Shown here in pieces: positions 17,257 through 25,701 of a stretch of 64,000 nucleotides of DNA; the stretch's first letter is position 1, and each line of letters begins with the position of its first letter. The notes under the pieces were generated by a model. That model was not told where the DNA came from. It ran no database searches and saw nothing but the letters and a program-made list of their open reading frames with translations. The translations under genes were made by a program, and so were the position numbers. This DNA comes from Pirellulaceae bacterium (GTDB taxonomy: Bacteria > Planctomycetota > Planctomycetia > Pirellulales > Pirellulaceae), in NCBI GenBank assembly GCA_029243025.1, contig JAQWSU010000034.1, positions 62,001-126,000 of the forward strand. Reading direction: 5' to 3'.

Positions 17257-18735
17257 CTAGGAAGAAACGGCGAGCGATCGGGTCCCCTTCGCTGGACGTT
17301 CGGCACGATTTGCAATCTCACCCAACATTCCCCGAAAAATAACGGCGTGCAATGGGTAGAGACTGTACCAGTAGGCTAAACCCGCGAGTCCAACCGGATC
17401 AAAAATTGCTGTCTGTCGGATATTGGAACCGTTTTCTGTCGGCGTTACTTCGAATTCGAGCCACGCCCGGCCGGGGACTTTCATCTCTGCAGATAGCCGC
17501 AACCGGCGATCCGGGATAAATTCCTCCACACGCCACCAGTCGAGAACGTCACCGACTCGCAGCAACTCGGGGTCTCTCCGGGCCCGCCGTTTACCGACAC
17601 CTCCACACACCAAATCGATTCCGCCTCGAATGCTCCAGAGCAGATCTGCGAAGTACCAACCCTGCTTCCCACCGATTCGCCGCACGGGCGCGAAGGCTTG
17701 GTGTGGAGAGACCTTCACCGTGACGTCTCGCGAGTCGACTATTCGGTTACCAAACCGCACTCCACCCCAACGTCGGACGCCACGGGCGGATGACAAGGCA
17801 TCGGACCAGCGTGTCTCAGTGATGGCGTGATCCTCCTTGACTAGCGCCCGCTCGATGGATTCCGTTAGACCTCGTGGCCTAACGCTAAATTCGGTTAGCG
17901 CCGAAGAGTCTTTTACAATCGTTGGATTCCGCATGCTGTCGATCAGTTTGCGACCCACACGCGCGTAGATCGGTGTTACTAAACCGAGCCACAAGCTTGA
18001 GAGCCTTGGCGTGAGGACTGGGACGGACACGAACCATCTTTTCAGCCCTCGCAATCGCGAATACTCTCGCATGATATCGCCGTAGCTCACCGCTCTCGGA
18101 CCGCCAATTTCGAACATCCTACTTTCCATCCCTGGCCAGTCGAGAGCTTCGATCAGGTAGTCCAACAAATCTTCCACGGCAATGGGTTGGGCCCTTACAC
18201 CCACCCACTTTGGACAGATCATTACGGGCAAACGCTGCACGAGGGCCCGCACCAGTTCGAAGGACAGACTTCCAGAGCCAATCACAATAGAAGCTCGAAA
18301 TTCGATCACCACGCAGCCAGAGGACTGAAGCACTTCACCCACTTCGTGTCGGCTCCGCAGATGCGGCGACAGTTCGTCGTCATCGTCGCCCAAGCCACCC
18401 AAATAAACGATGCGTTTGACACCTGCTTCCCGGGCCGCATCAGCAAAATTTTGGGCTGCGATACGATCCTCGTGCTCAAACGAGCCCCTCGACCCCATTG
18501 AATGTACCAAATAGTAGGCCGTTTCGATTCCCGACATCGCGGGAACCAACGACTCGCCGTCTAGCACGTCTCCCGCTACGACCTCTGTACCTTCACCCAC
18601 GCGACCTTCGAGGTTCACGGGTGTTCGAGCAAGACAGCGGACGGATACACCGCGGGCCTCGAGCAGCGGCAAGAGACGTCCGCCAACATATCCAGATGCG
18701 CCGGTCAATAAAACGAGTTGGTTTGTTTTCATCAT
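17257..18735 (-). CDS. NAD(P)-binding SDR-like protein with DUF2867 C-terminal domain
   Basis: 492 aa from the ATG at 18735. The frame is open upstream to 19002 but that part has no homology and overlaps the neighbour. The N-terminal half is an extended SDR/NmrA-type Rossmann domain (VLLTGASGYVGGRLLP; YYLVHSMGS; VKRIVYLGGLG), and the C-terminal half from about residue 330 matches the DUF2867 region (RIGGKQGWYFADLLW, DWWRVEEFIPDRRLRL). Such proteins are widespread and often lie near photolyase genes, as here. Substrate unknown; no membrane segment is evident. The start overlaps the upstream membrane-protein stop as ATGATGA, so the two are translationally coupled. Confidence 0.9.
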   Translation of the reverse strand: MMKTNQLVLLTGASGYVGGRLLPLLEARGVSVRCLARTPVNLEGRVGEGTEVVAGDVLDGESLVPAMSGIETAYYLVHSMGSRGSFEHEDRIAAQNFADAAREAGVKRIVYLGGLGDDDDELSPHLRSRHEVGEVLQSSGCVVIEFRASIVIGSGSLSFELVRALVQRLPVMICPKWVGVRAQPIAVEDLLDYLIEALDWPGMESRMFEIGGPRAVSYGDIMREYSRLRGLKRWFVSVPVLTPRLSSLWLGLVTPIYARVGRKLIDSMRNPTIVKDSSALTEFSVRPRGLTESIERALVKEDHAITETRWSDALSSARGVRRWGGVRFGNRIVDSRDVTVKVSPHQAFAPVRRIGGKQGWYFADLLWSIRGGIDLVCGGVGKRRARRDPELLRVGDVLDWWRVEEFIPDRRLRLSAEMKVPGRAWLEFEVTPTENGSNIRQTAIFDPVGLAGLAYWYSLYPLHAVIFRGMLGEIANRAERPAKGTRSLAVSS

Positions 18736-19217
18736 CGCGATACCGTCTGTACTGCTTCCGTAATGGTCAAAGTGTTGAAAGCTTGGCCGACCATCCACAG
18801 AACCAACGCTCCCCGAGCGGTCCAAGCGAACGTTCGAAACCAATTTCCCAAAACGAGCCTGCGCTGCACGTCCAGATCGTAAGAAACGGTGAGCGAAGCG
18901 TGCTGCGGAACCTGCACGGTGTAGGTGACAAGCCAAATCGATACGAGTAAAGCCAAACCGAGCCAAATTGCGCTTTCGCCCACACCGATGGGTGGATACC
19001 AAATCATTAAAAGTGCTGTCGCAAGTTCAGTCAACATGAGCGGGCCAACCACCCACATCGTGAGACGCTGATGATCCATTTCATATCGACGAAAACCTTC
19101 GCGACCCACCTGGGCAAGCAGCGGATAATGAACCACCTGCACAAACCAAATCAGCCCGACCATGGACAAGGTGGCAGCCAGTTGTAGCAGGAAGGTCCAT
19201 TGAGTCATTGAGTTCAT
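18732..19217 (-). CDS. Four-helix integral membrane protein
   Basis: 161 aa with about four membrane helices (LLQLAATLSMVGLIWFVQVV, VVGPLMLTELATALLMIWY, AIWLGLALLVSIWLVTYTV, and a C-terminal helix near ARGALVLWMVG). Conserved-looking polar residues in or near helices include VHYPLL and the motif VPQHASLTVSYD. I recognise it as a conserved bacterial membrane protein of unknown function found beside SDR and photolyase genes. It is the first gene of a two-gene leftward unit. An alternative start is the Met three codons in. Confidence 0.85.
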   Translation of the reverse strand: MNSMTQWTFLLQLAATLSMVGLIWFVQVVHYPLLAQVGREGFRRYEMDHQRLTMWVVGPLMLTELATALLMIWYPPIGVGESAIWLGLALLVSIWLVTYTVQVPQHASLTVSYDLDVQRRLVLGNWFRTFAWTARGALVLWMVGQAFNTLTITEAVQTVSR

Positions 19218-19525
19218 CTCGTTCTACTCGGTAAAAACTGAAAAAGTGGGAGAAGCCTCGATCTCCCAACGAATCTTCGCACAGGCTCCTCAGCTTGATT
19301 TCCAGTTGTTTTTTGAGCCTGCAGAGCGATTGCCCTCGCCGGATAGGGAAGAACCGCATTACAAACGAAAAAATAACGAGAAATGAAAAACCGCGTTGAT
19401 GCAGACTAAATGACCGTCATCGCAAGTGTCGTGGCCAAGCGATTGTCATCGACCGCCCGCTGGGTAAACTACCGCACGATCCCTCAGCAACTGCTTTCGC
19501 CCCCCGAAACAAATCGGAGAGCCCA
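19218..19525. other. Divergent spacer before the DUF393 gene
   Basis: The region between the leftward membrane-protein gene and the rightward DUF393 gene should contain both promoters. No gene-like frame beyond overlaps. A light- or stress-responsive operator might be expected from the gene content, but I see no clear palindrome. Confidence 0.4.
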
Positions 19526-19963
19526 ATGCTCCAAAGTCGCGATCCCAAACACCGCTCACTTAAATCCACGAAAGATTCGCAAGCCGTTTGGCGTGTGGAA
19601 GTGTTTTACGACGGCGACTGCCCCCTCTGCCTACGTGAAATCAGAATGCTCCGACGTTTGGATCGAGACCAACGAATTCGATTCACCAATCTCGCATCTT
19701 CGACCTTTGATCCCGCATCGCTAGGCAAAACCACGACGGAATTAATGAATGAAATCCATGGGCGTTTTCCCGACGGTCGCTGGATCGTTGGTGTCGAAGT
19801 TTTTCGACAATTGTATAGTGCGGTGGGATTTGGAAATCTGGTTCGTTTGACCCGATTGCCGATCATTTGTCATGGTTTGGAGGTAGGCTATCGACTGTTC
19901 GCCCAACACCGACTCAAGCTGACCGGGCGATGCTCAGCGAACTCGGGATCGTGCTCCGCGTGA
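19526..19963 (+). CDS. DUF393 / DCC-family thiol-disulfide oxidoreductase-like protein
   Basis: 145 aa. The family signature is plain: [18 protein letters not shown], with the CPLC dithiol, followed by [31 protein letters not shown] and [19 protein letters not shown]. Members have a thioredoxin-like fold and are assumed to be redox proteins; substrates are not known. They often lie near photolyase and SDR genes. GGAGAG lies about 9 nt before the ATG. It is convergent with the Nei-type gene, 21 bp apart. The N-terminal 20 residues are basic and probably not part of the domain. Confidence 0.88.
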   Translation: MLQSRDPKHRSLKSTKDSQAVWRVEVFYDGDCPLCLREIRMLRRLDRDQRIRFTNLASSTFDPASLGKTTTELMNEIHGRFPDGRWIVGVEVFRQLYSAVGFGNLVRLTRLPIICHGLEVGYRLFAQHRLKLTGRCSANSGSCSA

Positions 19964-19984
19964 ACAACAACGGGTTTGCTTCCT

Positions 19985-20776
19985 TCACCGGGGTTGGCAT
20001 TTCGTGCACGCGAAAACTCTTCTCGCTCCCAGAATCCACGAATCAATCGGTGCGTCGCATTGAATACATCGATCACGCTTGTACACGAGCAATCGCTCAC
20101 TGCGATTCATTCGACTTCTTGGCTTGCCCACGTCTTTCGGATCGGCCACGATTATCCGATTGTACTTCACACCGATTTTCAGTAGCGAGCTAATCTGTTG
20201 CCACAACAAATCGAACTGCTCGCGTGAGATCGCATTCCCAGGAGTGTCGGGATTCATTCGCAAGAGATGCAAAACTTCGCTTCGGTAGACGTTACCGACT
20301 CCCGCAATCACCGCTTGATTCAACAATAATGTGCCAATGGCAGCACGACTCTTGTGAATTCGTTCCCAAACACGCTCTATATCCGCGTCGTCTCGCAACG
20401 GATCGGGGCCAAGGCGGGTTTGAATCGCCGCCCAATCATTTTTTGTTATCACTTCACAAGCAGTTGGCCCATTCAAGTCAAACGCTTTATTGTCACCAAC
20501 CGCCCGCAATCGCACTTGCCCTCGGGGTTCCGGCGGTGGAGTTTTGTGCCGCCGAAATTTACCATACAGACCCAAATGAATGTGCAGACGTCGTCCTCCC
20601 GACCAACCGTAACACAGGTGTTTCCCATGCGCTTCCACCTCTTGGAGAGTGCGACCGTTCAGAATCTCCGCCCCTTCCTCGAAGCGACCTTGGGGTGACG
20701 ACAGCTTGATCCTTTGGCCAACGAAATCACGCCGGTGATCTCGTGCAATGCGATGGATCGTGTGGCCTTCGGGCAT
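19985..20776 (-). CDS. nei: Fpg/Nei-family DNA glycosylase/AP lyase (endonuclease VIII-like)
   Basis: 263 aa. It starts MPEGHTIHR, with the catalytic Pro2 and Glu3 exposed after Met removal. The beta-sandwich Lys is in VEAHGKHLCYGW. The helix-two-turns-helix region (LLLNQAVIAGVGNVYRSEVL) is intact, and a C-terminal zinc finger reads CIQCDAPI ... VFACTKC. The MPEGHT start favours Nei over Fpg (MPELPEV). It excises oxidised pyrimidines and cleaves the abasic strand. Its place beside two photolyases suits a DNA-damage island. It follows the DUF2256 gene on the same strand by 62 bp and is probably co-transcribed. Confidence 0.93.
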   Translation of the reverse strand: MPEGHTIHRIARDHRRDFVGQRIKLSSPQGRFEEGAEILNGRTLQEVEAHGKHLCYGWSGGRRLHIHLGLYGKFRRHKTPPPEPRGQVRLRAVGDNKAFDLNGPTACEVITKNDWAAIQTRLGPDPLRDDADIERVWERIHKSRAAIGTLLLNQAVIAGVGNVYRSEVLHLLRMNPDTPGNAISREQFDLLWQQISSLLKIGVKYNRIIVADPKDVGKPRSRMNRSERLLVYKRDRCIQCDAPIDSWILGARRVFACTKCQPR

Positions 20777-20838
20777 CTTACACCTTTCGTTGAAGCCAAA
20801 GCTTTTTGCCTGTCGGAGATCGCCGTCCCGTTGCGAGC

Positions 20839-21003
20839 CTACGAATGATGTATTCCCTCACGCGGTCGGACGCTGCGGCATTTGTCGCTGCAATAGCGAA
20901 CGAAGGGCCAATTTTTTGCCCATTTTCTTCGCCAAACGAAAGGCCGATTACAGACGACGCAAATCTTCTCCGGCAAACGTTTTCCTTTTGGTTGTCCGGT
21001 CAT
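20839..21003 (-). CDS. DUF2256 zinc-ribbon-like small protein
   Basis: 54 aa, short enough to be missed by length filters. The sequence MTGQPKGKRLPEKIC leads into VVCNRPFVWRRKWAKNWP and VRYCSDKCR, which is the DUF2256 signature: two CxxC pairs, as in a zinc ribbon, around a WRRKW core. The ATG at 21003 has GAGG 6 nt upstream and the frame ends at TAG 20839-20841. DUF2256 genes are often found beside cryptochrome/photolyase genes in bacteria, although the function is unknown. It heads the leftward unit with the Nei-type gene and is divergent from the SDR at 21220. Confidence 0.9.
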   Translation of the reverse strand: MTGQPKGKRLPEKICVVCNRPFVWRRKWAKNWPFVRYCSDKCRSVRPREGIHHS

Positions 21004-21219
21004 CGCCACCTCGGCAGCAGTCAGCCTTCGCTTGCGGGCACTTCGATTATCTTTTTCGGCACTTTGTAACTGTCTCAGCTTAGTGGCACGATTTGAGCCG
21101 ACAAGGGACCTGAACGGAGGTTCTCAGTACTCTCGCACTTGCCGTTCAGGGGCGGTCTGCTACTAAACCGTCGTGCTAATCGAAAATCATCTCAACAAAG
21201 CTCCTGGGAACCCGCGAAA

Positions 21220-21984
21220 ATGTCGGAATCTAAGCCATCTGCGTCGTATCTGATCATCGGAGCCTCTGGGGGCATCGGGTCAGCCCTGTCTCAACGTCTT
21301 CGCAGCGCAGGGCATCGCGTTTTCCTAGCCAGCCGAGAGAGTGAGCGTCTGCAAACGCTCGCGAACGATCTGAATGCGCCGGCGCGAAGCGTGGACGCGA
21401 CCTGCCTCAGCGACGTTCAATCCTGTTTCGAACAGGGCATCGAAGAATTTGGTAGCCTCGACGGAGTCGTCAATTGCGTGGGTTCGGTCTTATTAAAACC
21501 GGCACATCTAACGAGTGAAGAGGAGTGGCAGGACACGCTTCGTATTAACTTAACATCTGCCTTTGCCACCGTGCGTGGTGCGGCAAAAACGATGCTAAAG
21601 AAAGGTGGTTCAGTCGTACTGATGTCTTCGGCCGCGGCCCAGATCGGCTTGCCAAGTCATGAGGCGATCGCCGCCGCGAAGGCAGGAGTGATTGGTCTCG
21701 CAAAATCCGCCGCTGCCTCCTATGCGGGTCGCGGCTTGCGATTTAACGTGGTGGCACCCGGCCTTGTGAAGACACCGCTAACCGCAAAAATCTGGCAATC
21801 AGAGCGATCGTCTGCTGCCTCCGTTGCGATGCATCCCGTAGCTCGACTCGGAACTCCCACCGATATCGCTTCGATGATCGACTGGCTGTTGCAGGCTGAA
21901 AACTCTTGGGTAACGGGAGAAGTTTTCTCCATCGACGGTGGACTTAGCTCCGTCCGAGCTGTGCCGCGTAGTGGAAATCGTTAA
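21220..21984 (+). CDS. Short-chain dehydrogenase/reductase with altered active site
   Basis: 254 aa from the ATG at 21220; the frame is open from 21139 but those 27 residues lie upstream of the Rossmann start. Motifs: TGxxxGxG variant IGASGGIGSALSQRL, the NNAG-equivalent VVNCVGSV, LMSSAAAQIGLPSHEAIAAAKAG at the active site, and IDGGLSS at the end. The catalytic Ser and Lys are present but the Tyr of YxxxK is replaced (IAAAK). The substitution lies in an otherwise intact domain, so it may be a subfamily trait rather than decay. Activity and substrate are uncertain. Its stop TAA shares the palindrome TTAA with the convergent gene at 21981. Confidence 0.88.
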   Translation: MSESKPSASYLIIGASGGIGSALSQRLRSAGHRVFLASRESERLQTLANDLNAPARSVDATCLSDVQSCFEQGIEEFGSLDGVVNCVGSVLLKPAHLTSEEEWQDTLRINLTSAFATVRGAAKTMLKKGGSVVLMSSAAAQIGLPSHEAIAAAKAGVIGLAKSAAASYAGRGLRFNVVAPGLVKTPLTAKIWQSERSSAASVAMHPVARLGTPTDIASMIDWLLQAENSWVTGEVFSIDGGLSSVRAVPRSGNR

Positions 21985-22361
21985 GCCGTTTCGACGGAAA
22001 CATCGTGCAATTTTCCCAAATAGCGATAAAGTAAGAGCCGCTCAATTCCTCGCTCAATTGCCCGATTATCCGAAAGATAATCGGCAATGGTTTCGTCCTT
22101 GACGCCCATTGCTTTAAGACGTCCTCGCAGATCAAACCAGGTTGGCAACCAAACCATGATCTCGCGAAAACGATCAACTCCACCCACTCTCTTCATGAAA
22201 TATTTATAATTGAGGATGTAAAAAACCATCTCCTGAAAAGGGGATTCGGTTTGGCAAAATCCTGTTTGGTCGTAAATGTAGTGACCAGCAGCCGGCAGCC
22301 ACTCCATTTTTTTGAGATGCAGCCGCTTCGCGATCTCAATTTCTTCGTCAGTGAATAACAT
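21981..22361 (-). CDS. Conserved protein of unknown function, 126 aa
   Basis: 126 aa, no signal or membrane helix, mostly helical and rich in aromatic and basic residues (KKMEWLPAAGHYIYD, FQEMVFYILNYKYFMKRVGG, YLSDNRAIERGIERLLLYRY). The start MLFTDEEIEIAKRLHLKK looks like an amphipathic helix. I do not recognise a family. It lies 74 bp downstream of the photolyase fusion's stop in the leftward direction's upstream side, that is, it is the next gene after that fusion on the minus strand and may be co-transcribed with it. It ends in the same TTAA as the SDR. Confidence 0.75.
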   Translation of the reverse strand: MLFTDEEIEIAKRLHLKKMEWLPAAGHYIYDQTGFCQTESPFQEMVFYILNYKYFMKRVGGVDRFREIMVWLPTWFDLRGRLKAMGVKDETIADYLSDNRAIERGIERLLLYRYLGKLHDVSVETA

Positions 22362-22435
22362 TCCCAGACCCGTTCTCGTTTTTCGTCTCTCTGGCGGGCG
22401 ACTTGTCTGAATTCAACTTTCAGTTCGCATTACCA

Positions 22436-24907
22436 TTAGAAAAGAGATTTTTGTACCTGATGATCGTTCTTTATAGGCGTCTGGAGTTCGTTGAGTAGTC
22501 CCAAGACCCGTCCTGCAACCGCCATACCGCTCAGAAACGCGCCTTCCACACGCGGTCCTCCGCACCAATCTCCACATGCGAAAGCCCGAACATGATCGTC
22601 CGCAAGACATTTTTTCGGTAGCGGGTTGCCTGGAAGCGCATATCGCCAACGGTGTGCTACCTGGAAAGACGGCTCTCGAGGCGCAAGTCCAGTCGCTTTC
22701 CAAAATTCATCAAACAACCGCCGGCCGGCTTCCCGCTGCTCAAGCCCTAAGTTTTCTTGCGACCAGTCGGACGTCGCATGAACCACCCACGTCTCTGAGG
22801 CATCATCTCGTTGCGGTTTGCTGCTGTTTCGAGCAATCCAGCTAATCGGCGAATCGTGAACGAAGGCCGCATCAAGCTCAAGTTCTAACGTTTTTGGAAA
22901 CGCGATCATCAGAGCCCAGCATCCATTAATCGTAACTCTCGAGGCAGCATTTGCCAGAGTTGGTGCGGCTTGCAAGAGAGCCGATGTCTGTGCCGCAGGC
23001 GCCGAGACAATCGCAAGGTCGAATCGTCCCAGATCCCTGTTTTCATCATCCGTCAATCGCCACTCATCTTCCATTCGTTCAAGCGGTGCGACTTGCGTTC
23101 CAAATCGCACATCCAGTTCATGGGCGAGATGCTTGCAAATGGCATTCATTCCGGGGACCCCCACATGCCGAGTTAACCCTTTTTTTTCTTCGATGACTTC
23201 GCCATCTCTCAAGACAACAATCTGTCCCGACCAAGGTGCAACGACGCCAATCTGGGTCCATGATTCCACGTACCGACGAAAACGCGAATCACGCACCGTA
23301 AAATATTGGGCACCATGGTCAAACCGCAGTTCCTGATCGGCCCGCCGCGTCGACATGCGGCCACCGACTCCTCGGCTTTTTTCAAAAACGGTCACTTGGC
23401 AACCATGATCCGCCAACGTTCGTGCACAGGTCAATCCGGATAACCCGGCCCCGACCACAGCCACTCTCGGAATCGGATCAAATAAGGGTCGCGTTGCTTT
23501 CTGCAGAAAAATCTTCGGATCGAGTCGTTTCGCGTGGTGTTCAGTCGACCGATCACGAACAGAACCAAAAATTGGCCGTTCGGGGGAAAACGGGCGATCA
23601 AATTGTCCCAAACACCAAAGAATGCCCCCCAACGAAGCAGGATCTCGGCCGTCGAGTGCGTACCGATGATTTAGGTCGGTCATCATGGACAATGCCCGCT
23701 TGGCATCAACCGTCCAATTCAGCAACGTTTTGCCCCAAGTCATCCGAACATTGTTGTGAAGTTCGCCCTGCATCAACAGAGATCGCTGTGCTGCATCCCA
23801 TAACTGATCGGCCGTTTTTCCGCGGGCCAATTGCTCCCAGCAGAGCAGATCAGATCGGCGATCGCTGACGTGATCATCGAGGGTCGCGACAGCCCACGCG
23901 GGCAAGGCCGACACACGCGCATGCTCAGCTCGATGAAAGCAAAAAACGTACGCCATTTCACGCCAAATCAACAATTCATCAAGAAACTTTTCCGCGCCGG
24001 CGTGGTCCATTTCCGAGGCCTCGCGGGCAAGTCGCATCGGCGACACCATGCCGTAGTGCAGATAGGCCGACATGCGGCTTACGCCATCAACAAGCGGATT
24101 ATTCCGCAGCCGAGCGTAATCAACCAGTTTGTCTTTTTTAAACGCGTCCCACCGCTGATAACCTGCGGTTGATCCACCCTGCGTGTGTGGCACAGGGCCA
24201 ATCGAATGATCGATTTCGCAACTCGCCACCGCCTCATCGATCCGGCCATTACTAAAATCGAACGGTTCAAAAGGCAAATTAGCGGGAATGCTTGCCACAA
24301 CTTTGGGAGTCAATGGCTTCGCCAAGAGACCCAATCGTTCCTCACGAAGGCGGCGGGTTGCATCGCGATAAGCAAAGGCACGCTCGTAGGATTTAGGTAC
24401 CAACTGCATGGGCACAACACATGACGTGTCAACAGCCAGAACCGGCACAGGAACGGCTCGTGATAGAACAGTGGTCCACCGACGTAACGGGTCAACTGGC
24501 ATATCTTCCGTGACAACCGTGGCGGATCGCCGTGCCAGCGTTTTCAAATGCTCTCCTCGATGGCCTGGGCGCTCAAGAAAAAAGGAATACGCCACGCCAA
24601 GTTTTGTGAGCGAAGCTTGCACGTCGCCAGCGGCCTGTATGACAAACGTATGATGCCGGTCCGATGCGAAACGATAACGCTCGGACAACCCGTGATAGAC
24701 GAATACGGGTAATTCCAGCTGATTCGCCAAACCGATGGCAGCCTCTAATGCTGGGTTTTCCGCAGCGCGTATGGCTGTACGCATCCAATACAGCACGAAC
24801 TCCCCACTTCCCGGAAACGATTGAGAGCGCAGGCATCGGCTGCGCTCCCGTAATTCACGGGGCAGGCTAGCAAGGCAATTTTCCAAGGTGGGAATCGGTT
24901 CGATCAT
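22436..24907 (-). CDS. Class II photolyase fused to renalase-like FAD oxidoreductase
   Basis: 823 aa in one frame. Residues 1-475 are a class II CPD photolyase: VLYWMRTAIRAAENPALEAA near the start, the antenna-domain DTSCVVPMQLVPKSYE, MSAYLHYGMVSPMRLAREAS, and the FAD-domain end MTWGKTLLNWT with RYALDGRDPASLGGILW and PIFGSVRDRS. From about 480 a complete second protein begins with a dinucleotide fold (VAVVGAGLSGLTCARTLADH), VFEKSRGVGGRMSTRR and FDHGAQYFT, typical of renalase-like NAD(P)/FAD oxidoreductases, ending GDWCGGPRVEGAFLSGMAVA. Class II photolyases (about 460 aa) and these oxidoreductases (about 330 aa) are usually separate. The fusion suggests flavin reduction or cofactor supply to the photolyase, which is inference. 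Confidence 0.93.
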   Translation of the reverse strand: MIEPIPTLENCLASLPRELRERSRCLRSQSFPGSGEFVLYWMRTAIRAAENPALEAAIGLANQLELPVFVYHGLSERYRFASDRHHTFVIQAAGDVQASLTKLGVAYSFFLERPGHRGEHLKTLARRSATVVTEDMPVDPLRRWTTVLSRAVPVPVLAVDTSCVVPMQLVPKSYERAFAYRDATRRLREERLGLLAKPLTPKVVASIPANLPFEPFDFSNGRIDEAVASCEIDHSIGPVPHTQGGSTAGYQRWDAFKKDKLVDYARLRNNPLVDGVSRMSAYLHYGMVSPMRLAREASEMDHAGAEKFLDELLIWREMAYVFCFHRAEHARVSALPAWAVATLDDHVSDRRSDLLCWEQLARGKTADQLWDAAQRSLLMQGELHNNVRMTWGKTLLNWTVDAKRALSMMTDLNHRYALDGRDPASLGGILWCLGQFDRPFSPERPIFGSVRDRSTEHHAKRLDPKIFLQKATRPLFDPIPRVAVVGAGLSGLTCARTLADHGCQVTVFEKSRGVGGRMSTRRADQELRFDHGAQYFTVRDSRFRRYVESWTQIGVVAPWSGQIVVLRDGEVIEEKKGLTRHVGVPGMNAICKHLAHELDVRFGTQVAPLERMEDEWRLTDDENRDLGRFDLAIVSAPAAQTSALLQAAPTLANAASRVTINGCWALMIAFPKTLELELDAAFVHDSPISWIARNSSKPQRDDASETWVVHATSDWSQENLGLEQREAGRRLFDEFWKATGLAPREPSFQVAHRWRYALPGNPLPKKCLADDHVRAFACGDWCGGPRVEGAFLSGMAVAGRVLGLLNELQTPIKNDHQVQKSLF

Positions 24908-25254
24908 GACGAGAAGTACATCCCTTCCACCGCAAACAGATAATTAACACCAACCAGACATCCTCGAACATCAGCTGCAGGCATCCGGGTTTAACAGCAC
25001 CATAGCCATCGACAGAACAACGACAAACGCAGGCAATCCGCTTTAGATTTATTGATTCGACTCTGACTCAACGATTCCCGAGCTAGTTTCCCGGATTTTT
25101 CGAAATTCTCGCACACTACTACCAGCCCCACTTGGCAAAAGCGCAAAGCTGCATTTAATAACTCACCCCTTGTGGCTGTCGCCTCAGCCGGTCCCACCTT
25201 CCAATGTCCACGCCGGGGCCGGCTGTTTTTATATCCGGAAAGAAAGCAGACCAG
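24908..25254. other. Divergent spacer between photolyase fusion and deaminase operon
   Basis: Probable shared promoter region of two divergent repair/redox transcripts. A 104-codon minus-strand frame at 24991-25305 is low in protein-like character and overlaps the deaminase gene; I do not call it. Confidence 0.45.
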
Positions 25255-25698
25255 ATGCGTGCCCACCAAAATTTTATGCGTCGGGCGATAAAGGTTGCAA
25301 AACAAAACCCAACGGCTCCATTTGGTTGCGTGTTGGTCGATTCAAAAACCGAGCGGGTGGTCGCCGAGGGCATTAATCAAACAAGCGTCAATCGGCTGTT
25401 GCATGGCGAAATGGATGCAATTCATCGCTACTCGGATCTTGGAAAACATGACTGGTCCGATCTGCGACTTTATTCCACCGCCGAGCCCTGCTGCATGTGC
25501 CAAGGAGCGGTGGTTTGGCTCGGCATCCCCATCGTTTGTTTTGGGACGTCGATCCAAAAGCTACGTTCCTACGGTTGGAGGCAACTCGACATTTCAGCGA
25601 AAGAAGTGGTCTTGAGCGCTCCGTTCGCCCGATGTCAGATTGAGAGTGGAATCCTAGCAACTGAATGCGATGAGCTCTTCCGACAGGCAAGAACGTAA
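25255..25698 (+). CDS. Nucleoside/nucleobase deaminase, CDA fold
   Basis: 147 aa from the ATG at 25255; an upstream in-frame ATG at 25204 adds 17 residues before the first conserved helix. Zinc ligands are in the expected order: HGE in NRLLHGEMDAIHR (His ligand and catalytic Glu), then PCCMC in STAEPCCMCQGAVVW. The pattern resembles the guanine deaminase / tRNA adenosine deaminase group (RAIKVAKQNPTAPFGCVLVD). The exact substrate cannot be told from sequence. It ends 3 bp before the amine oxidase and so opens a three-gene operon with it and the FeS-type photolyase. Confidence 0.9.
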   Translation: MRAHQNFMRRAIKVAKQNPTAPFGCVLVDSKTERVVAEGINQTSVNRLLHGEMDAIHRYSDLGKHDWSDLRLYSTAEPCCMCQGAVVWLGIPIVCFGTSIQKLRSYGWRQLDISAKEVVLSAPFARCQIESGILATECDELFRQART

Positions 25699-25701
25699 AC
25701 C

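Noticed and set aside
18736-19002. 89-residue N-terminal extension of the SDR-DUF2867 gene
   Set aside because: It overlaps the membrane-protein gene in another frame and shows no homology; the Rossmann motif starts just after the ATG at 18735.
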